Shown: positions 43,319 through 53,109, counted from the first letter of the stretch. The stretch is DNA of 64,000 nt from Deminuibacter soli (GCF_003412455.1 NZ_QTJU01000002.1:62001-126000); one strand, 5' to 3'. Notes: generated by a model not told the origin, from the letters alone. Numbers and translations: made by a program.

Positions 43319-43780
43319 ATGTCGGCCCCTGTTTTGGCTTATTTGTACCAGCGCGAGTTGGGTAAAGTACTCACTGAACTGAAAGCTTATACTTCAGCAG
43401 AAGCTTTGTGGACAGCAGTTCCCGGAACCATTAACACCGGCGGGCACCTGGCGCAGCACCTGGTGGGCAACCTGCGCACCTATATCGGTATGGGGGTAGG
43501 TAATATTGCTTACCAGCGAAACCGGGATGCGGAATTTAACAGCCGCGGGTTTACGCTGGAACAATTGCAGGCTGAATTTGAAGAATTGGTTGTATTGGTT
43601 CCCGGTATTATCGGCAGTTTAACGGAAGCTGATCTGCAAAAGGAATATCCTGCGGATATACTGGTGACGAATGGCGGCAATACCGTGGACTATGTACTCT
43701 GGCATTTGCTATCGCACCTGAGTTATCACCTGGGGCAGCTGAATTACCAGCGGCGGTATACAGGGGCGGTTGCCGGTTAA
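43319..43780 (+). CDS. DinB-superfamily protein
   Basis: Small cytoplasmic four-helix-bundle protein, 153 aa from ATG 43319 (MSAPVLAYLYQRELGKVLTE). The metal-binding histidines of the DinB/YfiT fold are visible in NTGGHLAQHLVGNL and in the C-terminal WHLLSHLSYHLGQLNYQRR. Members act as metal-dependent thiol S-transferases or have no known role. Single gene with its own -7 element and a strong bidirectional terminator 2 bp after the stop. Confidence 0.85.
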   Translation: MSAPVLAYLYQRELGKVLTELKAYTSAEALWTAVPGTINTGGHLAQHLVGNLRTYIGMGVGNIAYQRNRDAEFNSRGFTLEQLQAEFEELVVLVPGIIGSLTEADLQKEYPADILVTNGGNTVDYVLWHLLSHLSYHLGQLNYQRRYTGAVAG

Positions 43781-43781
43781 C

Positions 43782-43816
43782 AAAAAGCTCCCCGTACTTG
43801 TAGCGGGGAGCTTTTT
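43782..43816. terminator. bidirectional terminator
   Basis: AAAAAGCTCCCCG (43782-43794), 9-nt loop, CGGGGAGCTTTTT (43804-43816). It serves both the DinB-like gene (plus) and the small lipoprotein gene (minus). Confidence 0.92.
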
Positions 43817-43827
43817 GTTTGTTGTGC

Positions 43828-44178
43828 TTATTGAAGGTCGATGCTGAGCCGGTAGGTATTTCTTTCGCGTACCTGCAGGCTTTTGCTGCCGGTAACCTGT
43901 TTGTCCTGTGCTTTTCCTTTTACCAGGAAAAAATAACTGCCGGGTTCAACGGCATTGTACCAGTATTCGCCCATTGAATCGGCACGTATTTCCAGGTCGT
44001 AATTACCGGGGCTTGTTTGGGGATCGGTCAGTGTGCCTGACTTTACATAAATGACCACACCGGTTACGGATGCGCCTGTATAATTCATGGTAAACTGCAC
44101 CAGGCCTTTATTGGAATTTTTCTCACAACCTGCTAATAGTAATACTGCTGCAAAGGCCAGTAATAAAGAGAAGCGCAT
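43828..44178 (-). CDS. small lipoprotein of unknown function (116 aa)
   Basis: Exported lipoprotein: MRFSLLLAFAAVLLLAGC then EKNSNKG. The mature part of about 98 residues has the pattern of one immunoglobulin-like/transthyretin-like beta sandwich (GVVIYVKSGTL, WYNAVEPGSYFFLVKGKAQD). No family is recognised. It lies 51 bp after the efflux adaptor gene, so it could be the last gene of the efflux operon, but a functional link is unproven. A bidirectional terminator follows. Confidence 0.7.
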   Translation of the reverse strand: MRFSLLLAFAAVLLLAGCEKNSNKGLVQFTMNYTGASVTGVVIYVKSGTLTDPQTSPGNYDLEIRADSMGEYWYNAVEPGSYFFLVKGKAQDKQVTGSKSLQVRERNTYRLSIDLQ

Positions 44179-44229
44179 ACAAAGTGTTTTAAATGGATGA
44201 TCGGTTTTTGGAAAGGCTGCGATGTGGGG

Positions 44230-45375
44230 TTATCCTTCTTCACCGCTGTTTTTCATTTTCATTAAAAGGGTGTAGGCATTCTTTGTTACAATTTTACCGG
44301 CGGGCAGGGTTGATTTGATTTCGATAAAGCCATTGTTGGTTGCGCCGGTTTCAACTGGCACCAGGCGGTAGCTGTTGGCAGCTTCCTCCGTAAACAGGAA
44401 GTAGTTGTTTTCCCATTTCACTACTGCCTCTTCAGGCACTGCCTGCACGGCTGCATTGTTCAGCTCGATAGCTGCATTCATGTAAGTGCCAGGGAACAGG
44501 TTGTTGTTGTCTTTATCAAAATGGCAGTGCACCTCGGTTGTCCTGTTTTCACCTATGCTGGGTGTAATTAAATGGATAGTGGCATTGTATTTTACATCGG
44601 GCTGGTTGTTGGTAAAACAGGTGATTTTCTGACCAACGGAAAGATGTACTGCATCATTTTCAAATACAGTAAGCGTTAAATGCAGGTCGTCGCGGTTTAC
44701 CAGTTCAAACAATACATCGGTAGGTGTAACGTATTTGCCGATGTTGACATTTACCTTGGTTACAAACCCGCTGATAGGTGCGTAAATACTGATGCTGCGC
44801 GAGATATTGTTTTCATTGAGTGCATCTGGACTGATACCGATAAGTCTTAACTTTTCAGCGAGTGATTTTACCAGCACTTTCTGGCTGTTGAATTCAGCCT
44901 GTGCCTGCTGGAACACTTTGTCGCTCGTGGCCTTGGTTTCGTTCAGGCCTTTTTGCCTGTTATAATCTGCTTCCAGGTATTGCAGCCTGTTTTTGGCGGT
45001 GAGGTAATCCTGCTGCAGCTGAATGTACTGCTGGTCTTCCAGCGTGGCCAGCACACTGCCTTTGCTTACGCGTTCGCCGGGAATCAGGGACATCCGTTTT
45101 AAATAGCCACCCAGCGGCATGCTTACCGAAACAATATTGTTGGGCGGCACGTCAATTACACCACTTACCTTGATGGTGCTGTGCATTTCTTTTTTTTCAG
45201 CCTCGCCTGTTGTGATGCCTGCGTTTTTAATTTGTTCGGGTGAGAGCTGCACCACGTTATTGGCTACGGCAGCGGCTTTCGTTGTATCCTGTTTAACTGC
45301 CGCCTCTTTGGGAGAACTGTGGCAGGCGCTGAGCAATATAATGCAGGCTGCCGGTATAATGATATGCGATTTCAT
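44230..45375 (-). CDS. RND efflux periplasmic adaptor (CusB/CzcB-like)
   Basis: Membrane-fusion protein of 381 aa that links the inner-membrane RND pump to the outer-membrane channel. It is a lipoprotein (IILLSAC, then HSSPKEAA). The order is barrel-sandwich hybrid half (VSMPLGGYLKRMSLIPGERV), alpha hairpin (LQQDYLTAKNRLQYLEADYN), lipoyl return (APISGFVTKVNVNIGKYV) and beta-barrel (LHLTLTVFENDAVHLSVGQK). It lies 17 bp after the CzcA-TolC fusion gene. No metal-binding N-terminal Met/His cluster is evident, so the metal is unclear. Confidence 0.92.
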   Translation of the reverse strand: MKSHIIIPAACIILLSACHSSPKEAAVKQDTTKAAAVANNVVQLSPEQIKNAGITTGEAEKKEMHSTIKVSGVIDVPPNNIVSVSMPLGGYLKRMSLIPGERVSKGSVLATLEDQQYIQLQQDYLTAKNRLQYLEADYNRQKGLNETKATSDKVFQQAQAEFNSQKVLVKSLAEKLRLIGISPDALNENNISRSISIYAPISGFVTKVNVNIGKYVTPTDVLFELVNRDDLHLTLTVFENDAVHLSVGQKITCFTNNQPDVKYNATIHLITPSIGENRTTEVHCHFDKDNNNLFPGTYMNAAIELNNAAVQAVPEEAVVKWENNYFLFTEEAANSYRLVPVETGATNNGFIEIKSTLPAGKIVTKNAYTLLMKMKNSGEEG

Positions 45376-45392
45376 GCGATTGATTTTATACG

Positions 45393-48300
45393 TTAACGAA
45401 TGGCGCTTAATTTTTCTATTTCAAAAGCTGCCTCATTGAGCTGCTGAACGGTTCCGAAATATTCACTGCGTATCTGGAGCGACTGGTTAATGAGCATTAC
45501 CCAATCGAGATAGCCAATTTCACCTGCGCTCATTTTATCGGTAGCGGTGTTTATAATGGCCGCAGCGTTGGGCAGCAGGGTAGTGGCATAGGATTGTACC
45601 AGTTGCCTGTTGTGTGCATACAGCTGCACGGCATTGCTGAACTGCATACCCAGTGCCTGCCGGGTGGCATCCAGCTCCTGCTTGCGTTGCCTGATCAATA
45701 CATTGGATGCATTGATGCGCGAGCGTTGTGCGCCGGAGAAAATGGGAATGCCTACGCCTACGTTGAATGAGTTGAAACGTCTGCTGCCGCCATAATACTT
45801 TTCACTGCTCTGTGAAGTAGCCTGCCAGCCGATAATAGTAGCGCTGTTGACACCTGCACTGAGTGATGGCAGCAGTTTGCTTTTTTCCAGTTTGTGTTCC
45901 TCTTCCGATAACTGCATTTGCTGTTGCTGCAATTGCAGCAGGGGATTGCCGTTAAGGCTGCCGGTATCGGGTAAAACAGCCAGCTGGTATTGAATGGTGT
46001 CTGCAACCGGCTCTAAAGGCCTATCGCTGTTCACCAGCAGGTTAAAACGGTTAAGCAGTATGGCATAGTCGGTAGCCAGTGCCTGTGCCTGGTTGGCGAT
46101 TTGCATACGCTGGTTTTCTGCAGTTGTTTTTTCCAGCAAATCCACATCGCCTGCTTTAAAACGCTGCTGTGATTTTTGCAGGAAGGCTGCATACACGCTA
46201 TCTGCCTGCTGCAACAGTTTGCGCTTTTGCTGCAATACCACCAGCTGGTAAAAAAGCTGTTTTACGCCGGCAGTTATATCCAGCTCTTTTTGTTTGAGAC
46301 TGGTTTCGCTGATGCGGATATTGGTTTGGTTAATGGTGCCCTGGTGTTTGTACACGGTGGGGAACTGTATGGTTTGCGACAGTGTGAATTTATTGTCGTT
46401 CGCGATGCTGTTGAGCTTCCCGTATTCAAACCCGGCATTGGTTTTATCAATATCGAGGTTGCTTTTTTTCAATGCCTGGTAATAGGTAACGGCTGTTTTG
46501 GATACCTGTAAACCTGCATTGTTTTTTAAAGCCGTGTCGATGGCTGTTTGCAAACGCACCGGTGTTTGCGCCTGTGCACCGGTTACTACGAATAGCAGCA
46601 TTGCTGCAACGGCAAGCGTTCTTTTCTTTGGTTTGAAATAACGGAAGCCTTTTTCAAACAGGATATATAAAATGGGCAGTACGAATAAAGTAAGCATGGT
46701 TGAAATAATTAAGCCGCCAATAACAACCGTGGCCAGTGGTTTCTGCACTTCGCCACCTGCACCGGTGCTGATGGCCATGGGGATAAAACCGAGTGAGGGT
46801 ACCAGTGCCGTCATTAACACTGCCCGCAGTTTTGATTTGGTGGCATGGGCTACGATGCGTTTTACATCTGTCCAGCCCTCGCTCTTTAAGCGGTTAAATT
46901 CAGATACCAGCAATATGCCGTTCAATACTGCTACACCAAACAAGGCGATAAAGCCCACACCCGCAGATATGCTGAAGGGCATGCCTCTTGCCCAAAGTGC
47001 GAGTATGCCGCCGGTAGCAGACAAGGGGATGGCAGAGTAAATAAGCAGCCCTTGTTTTACTGAACCAAAGGCAAAGTACAGGAGAAGGAAAATCATGAGC
47101 AATGCAACAGGCACAACAATACCCAGCCTTTGTTTGGCAGCTGTCATGTTTTCAAATGAACCGCCGTATACAATGTTGTAGCTTTTTGAAATATGCAACT
47201 GCTGCTGTACTTTCTGCTGCAGCTCCTGCACGATAGATTGTACATCGCGACCGGTTACGTTAAAACCAACAATGATCCTGCGTTTGGTATTCTCGCGCTG
47301 AACCTGGTTTACGCCTTCTGTTTCTTCAATGGCTGCCACGTAGGATAAGGGTATCTGCGTGCCTTGTTTGGTTGCGATCACCAGGTTCTGCACGTCATCG
47401 AGGGTTTTGCGTGCATCGCCTGCCAGGCGTACAACCATATCAAAGCGTTTTTCTCCTTCATATACCTGGCCGGCTACCTGGCCTGCAAAGGCGGTGTTTA
47501 CTACACGGTTGATGTCTGTTACCGTAAGACCATATTTGGCCATGCCATCCCTGTTGTATTTAATTACCACCTGCGGCATGCCGGTTACGCGTTCTTCATA
47601 AATGTTCACTGCACCATTTACGGTTTTAATAATATCTGTAAGGCGGTGTGCATAACCGGTGAGGGTGTCGAGATCTTCACCGAATATTTTACACACCACA
47701 TCCTGCCTGGCGCCGGTCATCAGTTCATTAAAGCGCATCTGTACCGGAAACTGGAAGCCTACCGTAATGCCGGGCACTTCTTCGAGGGCTTTGGTCATTT
47801 TCCCGCTCAGCTCAGGGAATGTTTTGGCAGAAGTCCATTCCTTTTTGTCTTTCAGTATTACCATCATGTCACCTGCTTCAAAAGGCATGGGGTCTGTGGG
47901 TATTTCTGCACTGCCTATCTTGGTTACTACCTTCTGTACTTCCGGGAAGCGTTGCAGCAGGATTTTGGAAGCCTGTTGTGTGGAGTGGATAGTATTGCTG
48001 AGGTTGCTGCCGGTAAGCAAGCGTGTTTCCACGGCAAAATCACCTTCTTCCAGTTGCGGGATAAATTCACCGCCCATGCGGCCAAGTATCAGCATGGCTG
48101 CTGCAAAAATGGCGAGCGTAACGGTGATGATGGTTTTGGGGTAACGTGTTGCCCTGGCCAGCAGGGGCTGGTACTTACGCTCCAGCCATATCATGAGTTT
48201 ATCTGTCATAGTGTGTTTGTGCGATAACTTTTTCTTCAGGCACAGGGCGGCCATCATGGGCACATAGGTAACAGATAATACAAAGGCCCCGAGTATGGCA

Positions 48301-49757
48301 AAGGCAATGGTAAAGGCCATTGGTTTGAACATTTTGCCTTCGATGCCTTCGAGCGAAAGAATAGGGAGGTATACGATGAGGATGATGATTTGGCTGAAGA
48401 CAGCGGATTTAATCATTGCGCCGGTTGACTGGCTGACGGCGTTGTTCATTTCATCCTGGTTGAGTACACCGATGCTTTTGAAGTGTTTGGAATGCGAGAA
48501 CCGGTGTAAAATGGCTTCCACTACAATCACCGATCCGTCTACAATCAGGCCGAAGTCAATAGCGCCAAGGCTCATCAGGTTGCCGCCTACGCCAAACTTG
48601 TTCATGAGTATAATGGCGAAGAGCATGGACAGGGGGATGACAGAGGAAACAATCAGCCCGGCCCGCAGGTTGCCAAGGAAGAATACGAGCACAAAGATTA
48701 CGATCAGCGCGCCTTCCATGAGGTTTGATTCTACTGTTTTAATGGCATTGTTCACCATCTTGGTCCTGTCGAGGAAGGGCTCGATCACTACGCCTTCAGG
48801 CAGCATTTTTTGTATTTCCGCCACCCTGGCTTTTACGCGTTTGATGACTTCGGATGAGTTTTCTCCTTTCAGCATCATTACAACTGCGCCGGCTACTTCG
48901 CCTTTGTCGTTAAACGTCATGGCGCCGTAACGTATGGCAGATCCGTATTGCACGGTGGCTACATCGCGCATTAACAAGGGCGTGCCGTTGTCGAGGTTTT
49001 TAACAACAATCCTGCTGATATCATCGAGCGTAGTGGTTAAACCTTCGCTGCGTATGTACAATACGGTGGGGCCTTTTTCAATATAGGCGCCGCCTGTATT
49101 CTGGTTGTTTTGTTCCAGTGCGGTGAATACATCACCGATGGTAAGGTTGTAGGCTTTCAGCTGCTCCTGCCGAACGGCTATTTCGTATTGTTTTAACCTG
49201 CCGCCAAAGCTGGCTACTTCAGCAACACCAGGCGTGCCCATTAACTGGCGGCGTACAATCCAGTCCTGTATGGTACGTAAGTCCATTTCATTGTACTTGC
49301 CTTCATACCCTTTCAGCGGCCGTACCACATACTGGTATATTTCGCCGAGGCCTGTTGAAACCGGCGCCATTTCGGGCGAGCCGATGCCTGCGGGAATATC
49401 CTGCGCCACCTGTTGCAGGCGCTCGCTGATTTGCTGCCTGGCCCAGTACACATCGGTTTCGTCGTTAAATACAATGGTTACCAGTGAAAGGCCGAAGCGG
49501 GAGAAACTCCTGATTTGTTTTAAACCGGGGATGTTGCTGCATGCCTGTTCAATGGGGAAAGTAATGAGGCGTTCCACATCGGGTGCGCCGAGTGAAGGGG
49601 AAACGGTGATTACCTGCACCTGGTTGTCGGTGATGTCGGGAACAGCGTCTATCGGGAGGCGGGTAACTTCGTAGGTGCCCCAGCCTATGAGTGCGAGCAC
49701 AAACAGCCCAACGATCAGCTTGTTCTTTACAGAAAAACCAATGATCTTATTCAGCAT
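45393..49757 (-). CDS. CzcA/CusA-type RND pump fused to a TolC-family outer-membrane channel
   Basis: Heavy-metal-type RND transporter of 1454 aa from ATG 49757. Residues 1 to about 1040 are a full HME-RND pump: RLPIDAVPDITDNQVQVIT, two periplasmic porter halves and 12 TM helices. Asp401, Asp407 and Glu414 in AIDFGLIVDGSVIVVEAIL correspond to the proton-relay acids Asp402, Asp408 and Glu415 of CzcA. About residues 1045-1062 form a signal-peptide-like segment (TLAVAAMLLFVVTGAQAQ) and the rest is an outer-membrane efflux (TolC/CzcC) domain with its coiled-coil helices (LQTAIDTALKNNAGLQVSK, LLEKTTAENQRMQIANQAQA). Such fusions are known in Bacteroidota; cleavage after AQA would free the channel. 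Operon: fusion, adaptor, small lipoprotein. Confidence 0.94.
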   Translation of the reverse strand: MLNKIIGFSVKNKLIVGLFVLALIGWGTYEVTRLPIDAVPDITDNQVQVITVSPSLGAPDVERLITFPIEQACSNIPGLKQIRSFSRFGLSLVTIVFNDETDVYWARQQISERLQQVAQDIPAGIGSPEMAPVSTGLGEIYQYVVRPLKGYEGKYNEMDLRTIQDWIVRRQLMGTPGVAEVASFGGRLKQYEIAVRQEQLKAYNLTIGDVFTALEQNNQNTGGAYIEKGPTVLYIRSEGLTTTLDDISRIVVKNLDNGTPLLMRDVATVQYGSAIRYGAMTFNDKGEVAGAVVMMLKGENSSEVIKRVKARVAEIQKMLPEGVVIEPFLDRTKMVNNAIKTVESNLMEGALIVIFVLVFFLGNLRAGLIVSSVIPLSMLFAIILMNKFGVGGNLMSLGAIDFGLIVDGSVIVVEAILHRFSHSKHFKSIGVLNQDEMNNAVSQSTGAMIKSAVFSQIIILIVYLPILSLEGIEGKMFKPMAFTIAFAILGAFVLSVTYVPMMAALCLKKKLSHKHTMTDKLMIWLERKYQPLLARATRYPKTIITVTLAIFAAAMLILGRMGGEFIPQLEEGDFAVETRLLTGSNLSNTIHSTQQASKILLQRFPEVQKVVTKIGSAEIPTDPMPFEAGDMMVILKDKKEWTSAKTFPELSGKMTKALEEVPGITVGFQFPVQMRFNELMTGARQDVVCKIFGEDLDTLTGYAHRLTDIIKTVNGAVNIYEERVTGMPQVVIKYNRDGMAKYGLTVTDINRVVNTAFAGQVAGQVYEGEKRFDMVVRLAGDARKTLDDVQNLVIATKQGTQIPLSYVAAIEETEGVNQVQRENTKRRIIVGFNVTGRDVQSIVQELQQKVQQQLHISKSYNIVYGGSFENMTAAKQRLGIVVPVALLMIFLLLYFAFGSVKQGLLIYSAIPLSATGGILALWARGMPFSISAGVGFIALFGVAVLNGILLVSEFNRLKSEGWTDVKRIVAHATKSKLRAVLMTALVPSLGFIPMAISTGAGGEVQKPLATVVIGGLIISTMLTLFVLPILYILFEKGFRYFKPKKRTLAVAAMLLFVVTGAQAQTPVRLQTAIDTALKNNAGLQVSKTAVTYYQALKKSNLDIDKTNAGFEYGKLNSIANDNKFTLSQTIQFPTVYKHQGTINQTNIRISETSLKQKELDITAGVKQLFYQLVVLQQKRKLLQQADSVYAAFLQKSQQRFKAGDVDLLEKTTAENQRMQIANQAQALATDYAILLNRFNLLVNSDRPLEPVADTIQYQLAVLPDTGSLNGNPLLQLQQQQMQLSEEEHKLEKSKLLPSLSAGVNSATIIGWQATSQSSEKYYGGSRRFNSFNVGVGIPIFSGAQRSRINASNVLIRQRKQELDATRQALGMQFSNAVQLYAHNRQLVQSYATTLLPNAAAIINTATDKMSAGEIGYLDWVMLINQSLQIRSEYFGTVQQLNEAAFEIEKLSAIR

Positions 49758-49979
49758 AACCTGTCGTAATGTTTTAGCCAATGCCTGTGCTGCACACTGT
49801 TTGTTGTGCCTGTTAAAAGCACAGCATACAGGTACATCCCTACAGTGATGGGTGCCATCAATGCCAGTTGGTTAAGCGTGGTGCCCGGGCACGATGCCTT
49901 AAGCCAATGCCATACATTGTTAATGGAAGAAATAACTTGCTACCGGCGTTCAGTGCCGGGTGTAAATACGAAAAAGTGG

Positions 49980-50360
49980 CTAGGCCCGCGGAGGTCTGAA
50001 TAAGGAGGCGCGTGCGGGATCGGGCAGGTATTGATCTTTTATCGCGGGATAGTTGATGACCGTGCAATGATCCTCACGCTGCTTTAATGCGATGGGTTTT
50101 AACAGCGGTACGAAGGAGCAGTGAAGGGAATGCATGTCAACCGTTTTAAAAGGCAGTTGCCTGTCACGGTCGTCGTCATTGTCATTGATGTCTTTGCCCC
50201 AGTAGTGCATAGACAGGAAATCGAGCACAGAAATATGGCTGTCGCGGTGCTGGTGCTCTATATAATGCGCCACCAGTACAGGCAGCTTCAGCAGCTGGTT
50301 TAATGCTGTGCTGTGTAATACCAAAAGAAGTAATAATATGTAAGTAAGCTTCTTTTTCAA
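49980..50360 (-). CDS. short secreted protein near the metal efflux operon (126 aa)
   Basis: Small exported protein with a hydrophobic N-terminus (LTYILLLLLVLHSTALNQ). The next part is rich in His and acidic residues (VAHYIEHQHRDSHISVLDFL, MHYWGKDINDNDDDRDRQLPF), a composition suited to metal binding. Similar short proteins of unknown function occur beside CzcA-type pumps in Bacteroidota. No in-frame ATG precedes the first Met at residue 51, so the start appears to be TTG 50360. It is the first gene of the minus-strand block that continues with the pump 222 bp downstream. Confidence 0.65.
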   Translation of the reverse strand: MKKKLTYILLLLLVLHSTALNQLLKLPVLVAHYIEHQHRDSHISVLDFLSMHYWGKDINDNDDDRDRQLPFKTVDMHSLHCSFVPLLKPIALKQREDHCTVINYPAIKDQYLPDPARASLFRPPRA

Positions 50361-50444
50361 CGGTGCAAATATAGGTCAACGGGCCGGTTTGACTGTACAA
50401 TGCCCTTTTGAAATATTGCAACAATGGTTCAAGAGGGGAAGAAT

Positions 50445-50505
50445 GCCAGTGAATATTGAATAGGCAATGGTGAATGATTTTTGCGAAGGGGAAACTGGTG
50501 AGCAG
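50445..50505 (+). repeat. REP-like repeat, partial copy without hairpin
   Basis: GTGAATATTGAATAGGCAAT, then GGTGAATGATTTTTGCGAAGG, is the left half of the element at 24.77 and 33.43 kb; the AGGA hairpin is missing. It lies in the divergent gap 50361-50639, otherwise without clear features. Confidence 0.55.
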
Positions 50506-50639
50506 CGCATCACCTGCACCCAGCTATTGCATTTACTCCATGTAACGGTTACTTTTATACCAAGACATGTTACAACATGCCTTTTGGCCGTTATGTTTGT
50601 TATTGCCGAACATACCTGTTTATCTGCAAAACACCGTTT

Positions 50640-53036
50640 ATGAAAGCGATTACCTGTATTGTATGCCTGTTCGCCTGCATCCTGCAGGCTTATTGCCAGC
50701 AACAGATTTCCTGGCCCAAATCGATCCCGTTAAACAGCGGCGGCACCATTACCGTGTACGAGCCGCAGCCTGAACAACTGAGTGGTAATAAATTGACCGG
50801 GCGCGCAGCCGTTTCGATAAAGAAAAACAGCAGTGCAGACCCTGTGTTCGGCGCTTTGTGGTTTACGGCCGATTTGCAAACCGATAAGGATAAACGCACA
50901 GCCAGCCTGGAATCGATAGCCATTACCCGCGTTAAATTCAGCAACGATGAATCGCAGGATGAGCTGGATAATTTAACCGGTGTAATTGAACAGGAAGTTC
51001 CCCGCTGGAACCTGGTGTTTTCGATGGAGGAGCTGGTGGCCTCGGTACGGCAGGAGCAGCAGCTGAATGATCCCGATCTCAACAATAAAGCCCCCAGGAT
51101 ATTGTATCAAACCCAGGCCAGTACGCTGGTGCTGATTGATGGCGATCCTATTCTGCAGGAAGACAAGGATATTAAAATGGAGCGCGTAGTGAACTCACCC
51201 TTCCTGATTGTAAAGAATCCCGATGACAAAAAATACTATCTCAATGCCGGCAGCTTCTGGTATAGTTCTATTGCGCCAACAGCAGGTTATACGCCTGTAA
51301 CCAAACTGCCTTCGCGTATCCGGAAACTGGATAAAACAGTGAAGTCTAAAGAAGATGCCGGTTACACGGAAGACCGCTTTACCACACCCACGCAAATACT
51401 GGTAAGTACCGAACCTGCCGAGCTGATACAAACTGAAGGCGAGGCCCAGTTTAAAAGTATTGGCGGCACCAGTTTGTTGTATGTAGACAATACGCTGGAC
51501 GATATATTTAAAGACCTGAATACGCAACAGGATTATATACTGCTGGCCGGCCGCTGGTACCGGTCGGGCTCATTGAACGGCCCGTGGACTTATGTAGCGG
51601 CTGATCAGCTGCCTGCTGATTTTGCCAAAATACCCGAGGGTTCTGAGAAAGACGGTGTGCTGGCAAATGTGGCGGGTACCGAAGCTGCACAGGATGCCTT
51701 AACCGATGCGGCTATACCGCAAACGGCTAAAGTAGAACGCTCATCTGCCAAATGCACGGTTAGCTATGATGGTGCACCGCAATTCTCGAATATTGACAAT
51801 ACGGGTTTGGCTGTTGCTGAGAACAGTAATATTACCGTACTGCGCGCCGCCAACGGGCAGTATTACGCAGTAGACAATGGTGTGTGGTTTAATAGTGCCA
51901 GGCCTGATGGTCCGTGGGCAGTTGCAACAGACCGGCCTGCGGATGTTGATAAAATTCCCGCCAGCAATAAAGCGTACAATACGCGGTACGTGTATGTGTA
52001 TGATGTAACACCCCAGTACATTTATACGGGTTATACGCCAGGGTACCTGGGTTGTTATGTATACGGCCCCACCGTTGTATGGGGCACCGGCTGGTACTAC
52101 CGGCCCTGGTACCGCACTTATTATTACCCGCGGCCTTTTACCTGGGGTTTTGGTATGTGTTACAACCCGTGGACGGGCTGGAACATGAGCTTTGGTATGA
52201 GCTTTAATTTCGGCTGGCTCAATATTGGCATTGGCACCGCGCCGGGCTGGGGCGGCTGGTTTGGTCCGCCTGCGTTCAGGCCGCCTTACAGGCCCTGGGG
52301 ATGGAATGGCGGTTATTACGGCAGCAGGCCGGTAATTATTAACCGGCCCAATATCAACATCAACCGGCCTGTGTATCGCCGCGAGTTGCCCGCAACCCGG
52401 AATGTTAACCGCGGTAACAATATTTACCAGAGCAGGCCGGGCGTAACCACCCGTGATATACAGCGCAGACCTGCGCCTGCAAGGCCAGGCACCACGCCCG
52501 GTAATGCTACAAGGCCCGGCAACAATGGCGGCAGGCCCATTAATAACGGCAGGCCGGGTACAACCAACCCGACCACGCCTGGTAACAATACGCGGCCTGG
52601 TATAACCAACCCTGCAACGTCGGGTAACAGCAACCGGCCTGTCAACAATGGCAGGCCTGGCACAACCAACCCCACCACACCGGGCAATACAACCAGGCCG
52701 GGCAATAACGCGCGACCAACTGTAACGCCGCCCGGCAATCAAACGCGCCCGGTGGCAAGACCAGGCGGTGGCAGCAACAATATTATTTCGGACAGGAATG
52801 GCAATATTTACCGGCAAGATCAGCAGGGTAACTGGCAGCAACGCGACAACCGTAACTGGGCACCTGCAAATAACAACCGCCCGCCTGAATTGAACCGGGG
52901 TATGCAGCAACGCGGCAGGGCACAAACCAGGGAACAGAATTTTAACCGCAGCCAGGCACGCCCTGCGCCACAGCGTTCTGCCCCTGCAGCACGGCCCAGT
53001 GCGCCGGCCTCGCGCCCGCAGCCCGGCAGGCGTTAA
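50640..53036 (+). CDS. large secreted protein with aromatic/Gly-rich core and Pro/Asn/Arg-rich tail
   Basis: Exported protein of 798 aa from ATG 50640 (MKAITCIVCLFACILQAYCQ signal). Residues about 20-440 form repeated beta units (YYLNAGSFWYSS, YILLAGRWYRSGSLNGPWTY, YYAVDNGVWFNSARPDGPW), each like a small sandwich reading display/use of a value. Residues about 450-560 are extremely rich in Tyr, Trp and Gly (WGTGWYYRPWYRTYYYP). The tail from about 600 is low complexity with a tandem unit GRPGTTNPTTPGNNTRPG-like, nearly free of acidic residues. Pipelines call relatives carbohydrate-binding family V/XII proteins; I see no catalytic motif. The tail could bind peptidoglycan, polyanions or the cell surface. 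It appears monocistronic. Confidence 0.8.
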   Translation: MKAITCIVCLFACILQAYCQQQISWPKSIPLNSGGTITVYEPQPEQLSGNKLTGRAAVSIKKNSSADPVFGALWFTADLQTDKDKRTASLESIAITRVKFSNDESQDELDNLTGVIEQEVPRWNLVFSMEELVASVRQEQQLNDPDLNNKAPRILYQTQASTLVLIDGDPILQEDKDIKMERVVNSPFLIVKNPDDKKYYLNAGSFWYSSIAPTAGYTPVTKLPSRIRKLDKTVKSKEDAGYTEDRFTTPTQILVSTEPAELIQTEGEAQFKSIGGTSLLYVDNTLDDIFKDLNTQQDYILLAGRWYRSGSLNGPWTYVAADQLPADFAKIPEGSEKDGVLANVAGTEAAQDALTDAAIPQTAKVERSSAKCTVSYDGAPQFSNIDNTGLAVAENSNITVLRAANGQYYAVDNGVWFNSARPDGPWAVATDRPADVDKIPASNKAYNTRYVYVYDVTPQYIYTGYTPGYLGCYVYGPTVVWGTGWYYRPWYRTYYYPRPFTWGFGMCYNPWTGWNMSFGMSFNFGWLNIGIGTAPGWGGWFGPPAFRPPYRPWGWNGGYYGSRPVIINRPNININRPVYRRELPATRNVNRGNNIYQSRPGVTTRDIQRRPAPARPGTTPGNATRPGNNGGRPINNGRPGTTNPTTPGNNTRPGITNPATSGNSNRPVNNGRPGTTNPTTPGNTTRPGNNARPTVTPPGNQTRPVARPGGGSNNIISDRNGNIYRQDQQGNWQQRDNRNWAPANNNRPPELNRGMQQRGRAQTREQNFNRSQARPAPQRSAPAARPSAPASRPQPGRR
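52536..52740 (+). repeat. in-frame tandem repeat in the secreted protein gene
   Basis: Units encoding N-(N/G)-G-R-P-G-T-T-N-P-T-T-P-G-N and T-R-P-G recur from about 52536 to 52740 with third-base differences, so the array is old but may vary in length between strains. Confidence 0.7.
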
Positions 53037-53109
53037 ATGAACAATGGCACTGTGTTTGACTTTGAGTAATTAAAGGCGTAATATTGGGCGCCGCAAAAAC
53101 AATAATACC

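Noticed and set aside
47364-48227. 287-codon plus-strand frame
   Set aside because: It is antisense to the CzcA-TolC fusion, with a composition typical of shadow frames (many His, Cys, Phe).
51741-52925. 394-codon minus-strand frame rich in Arg, Val and Ala
   Set aside because: It mirrors the low-complexity Pro/Asn/Gly tail of the secreted protein on the other strand.
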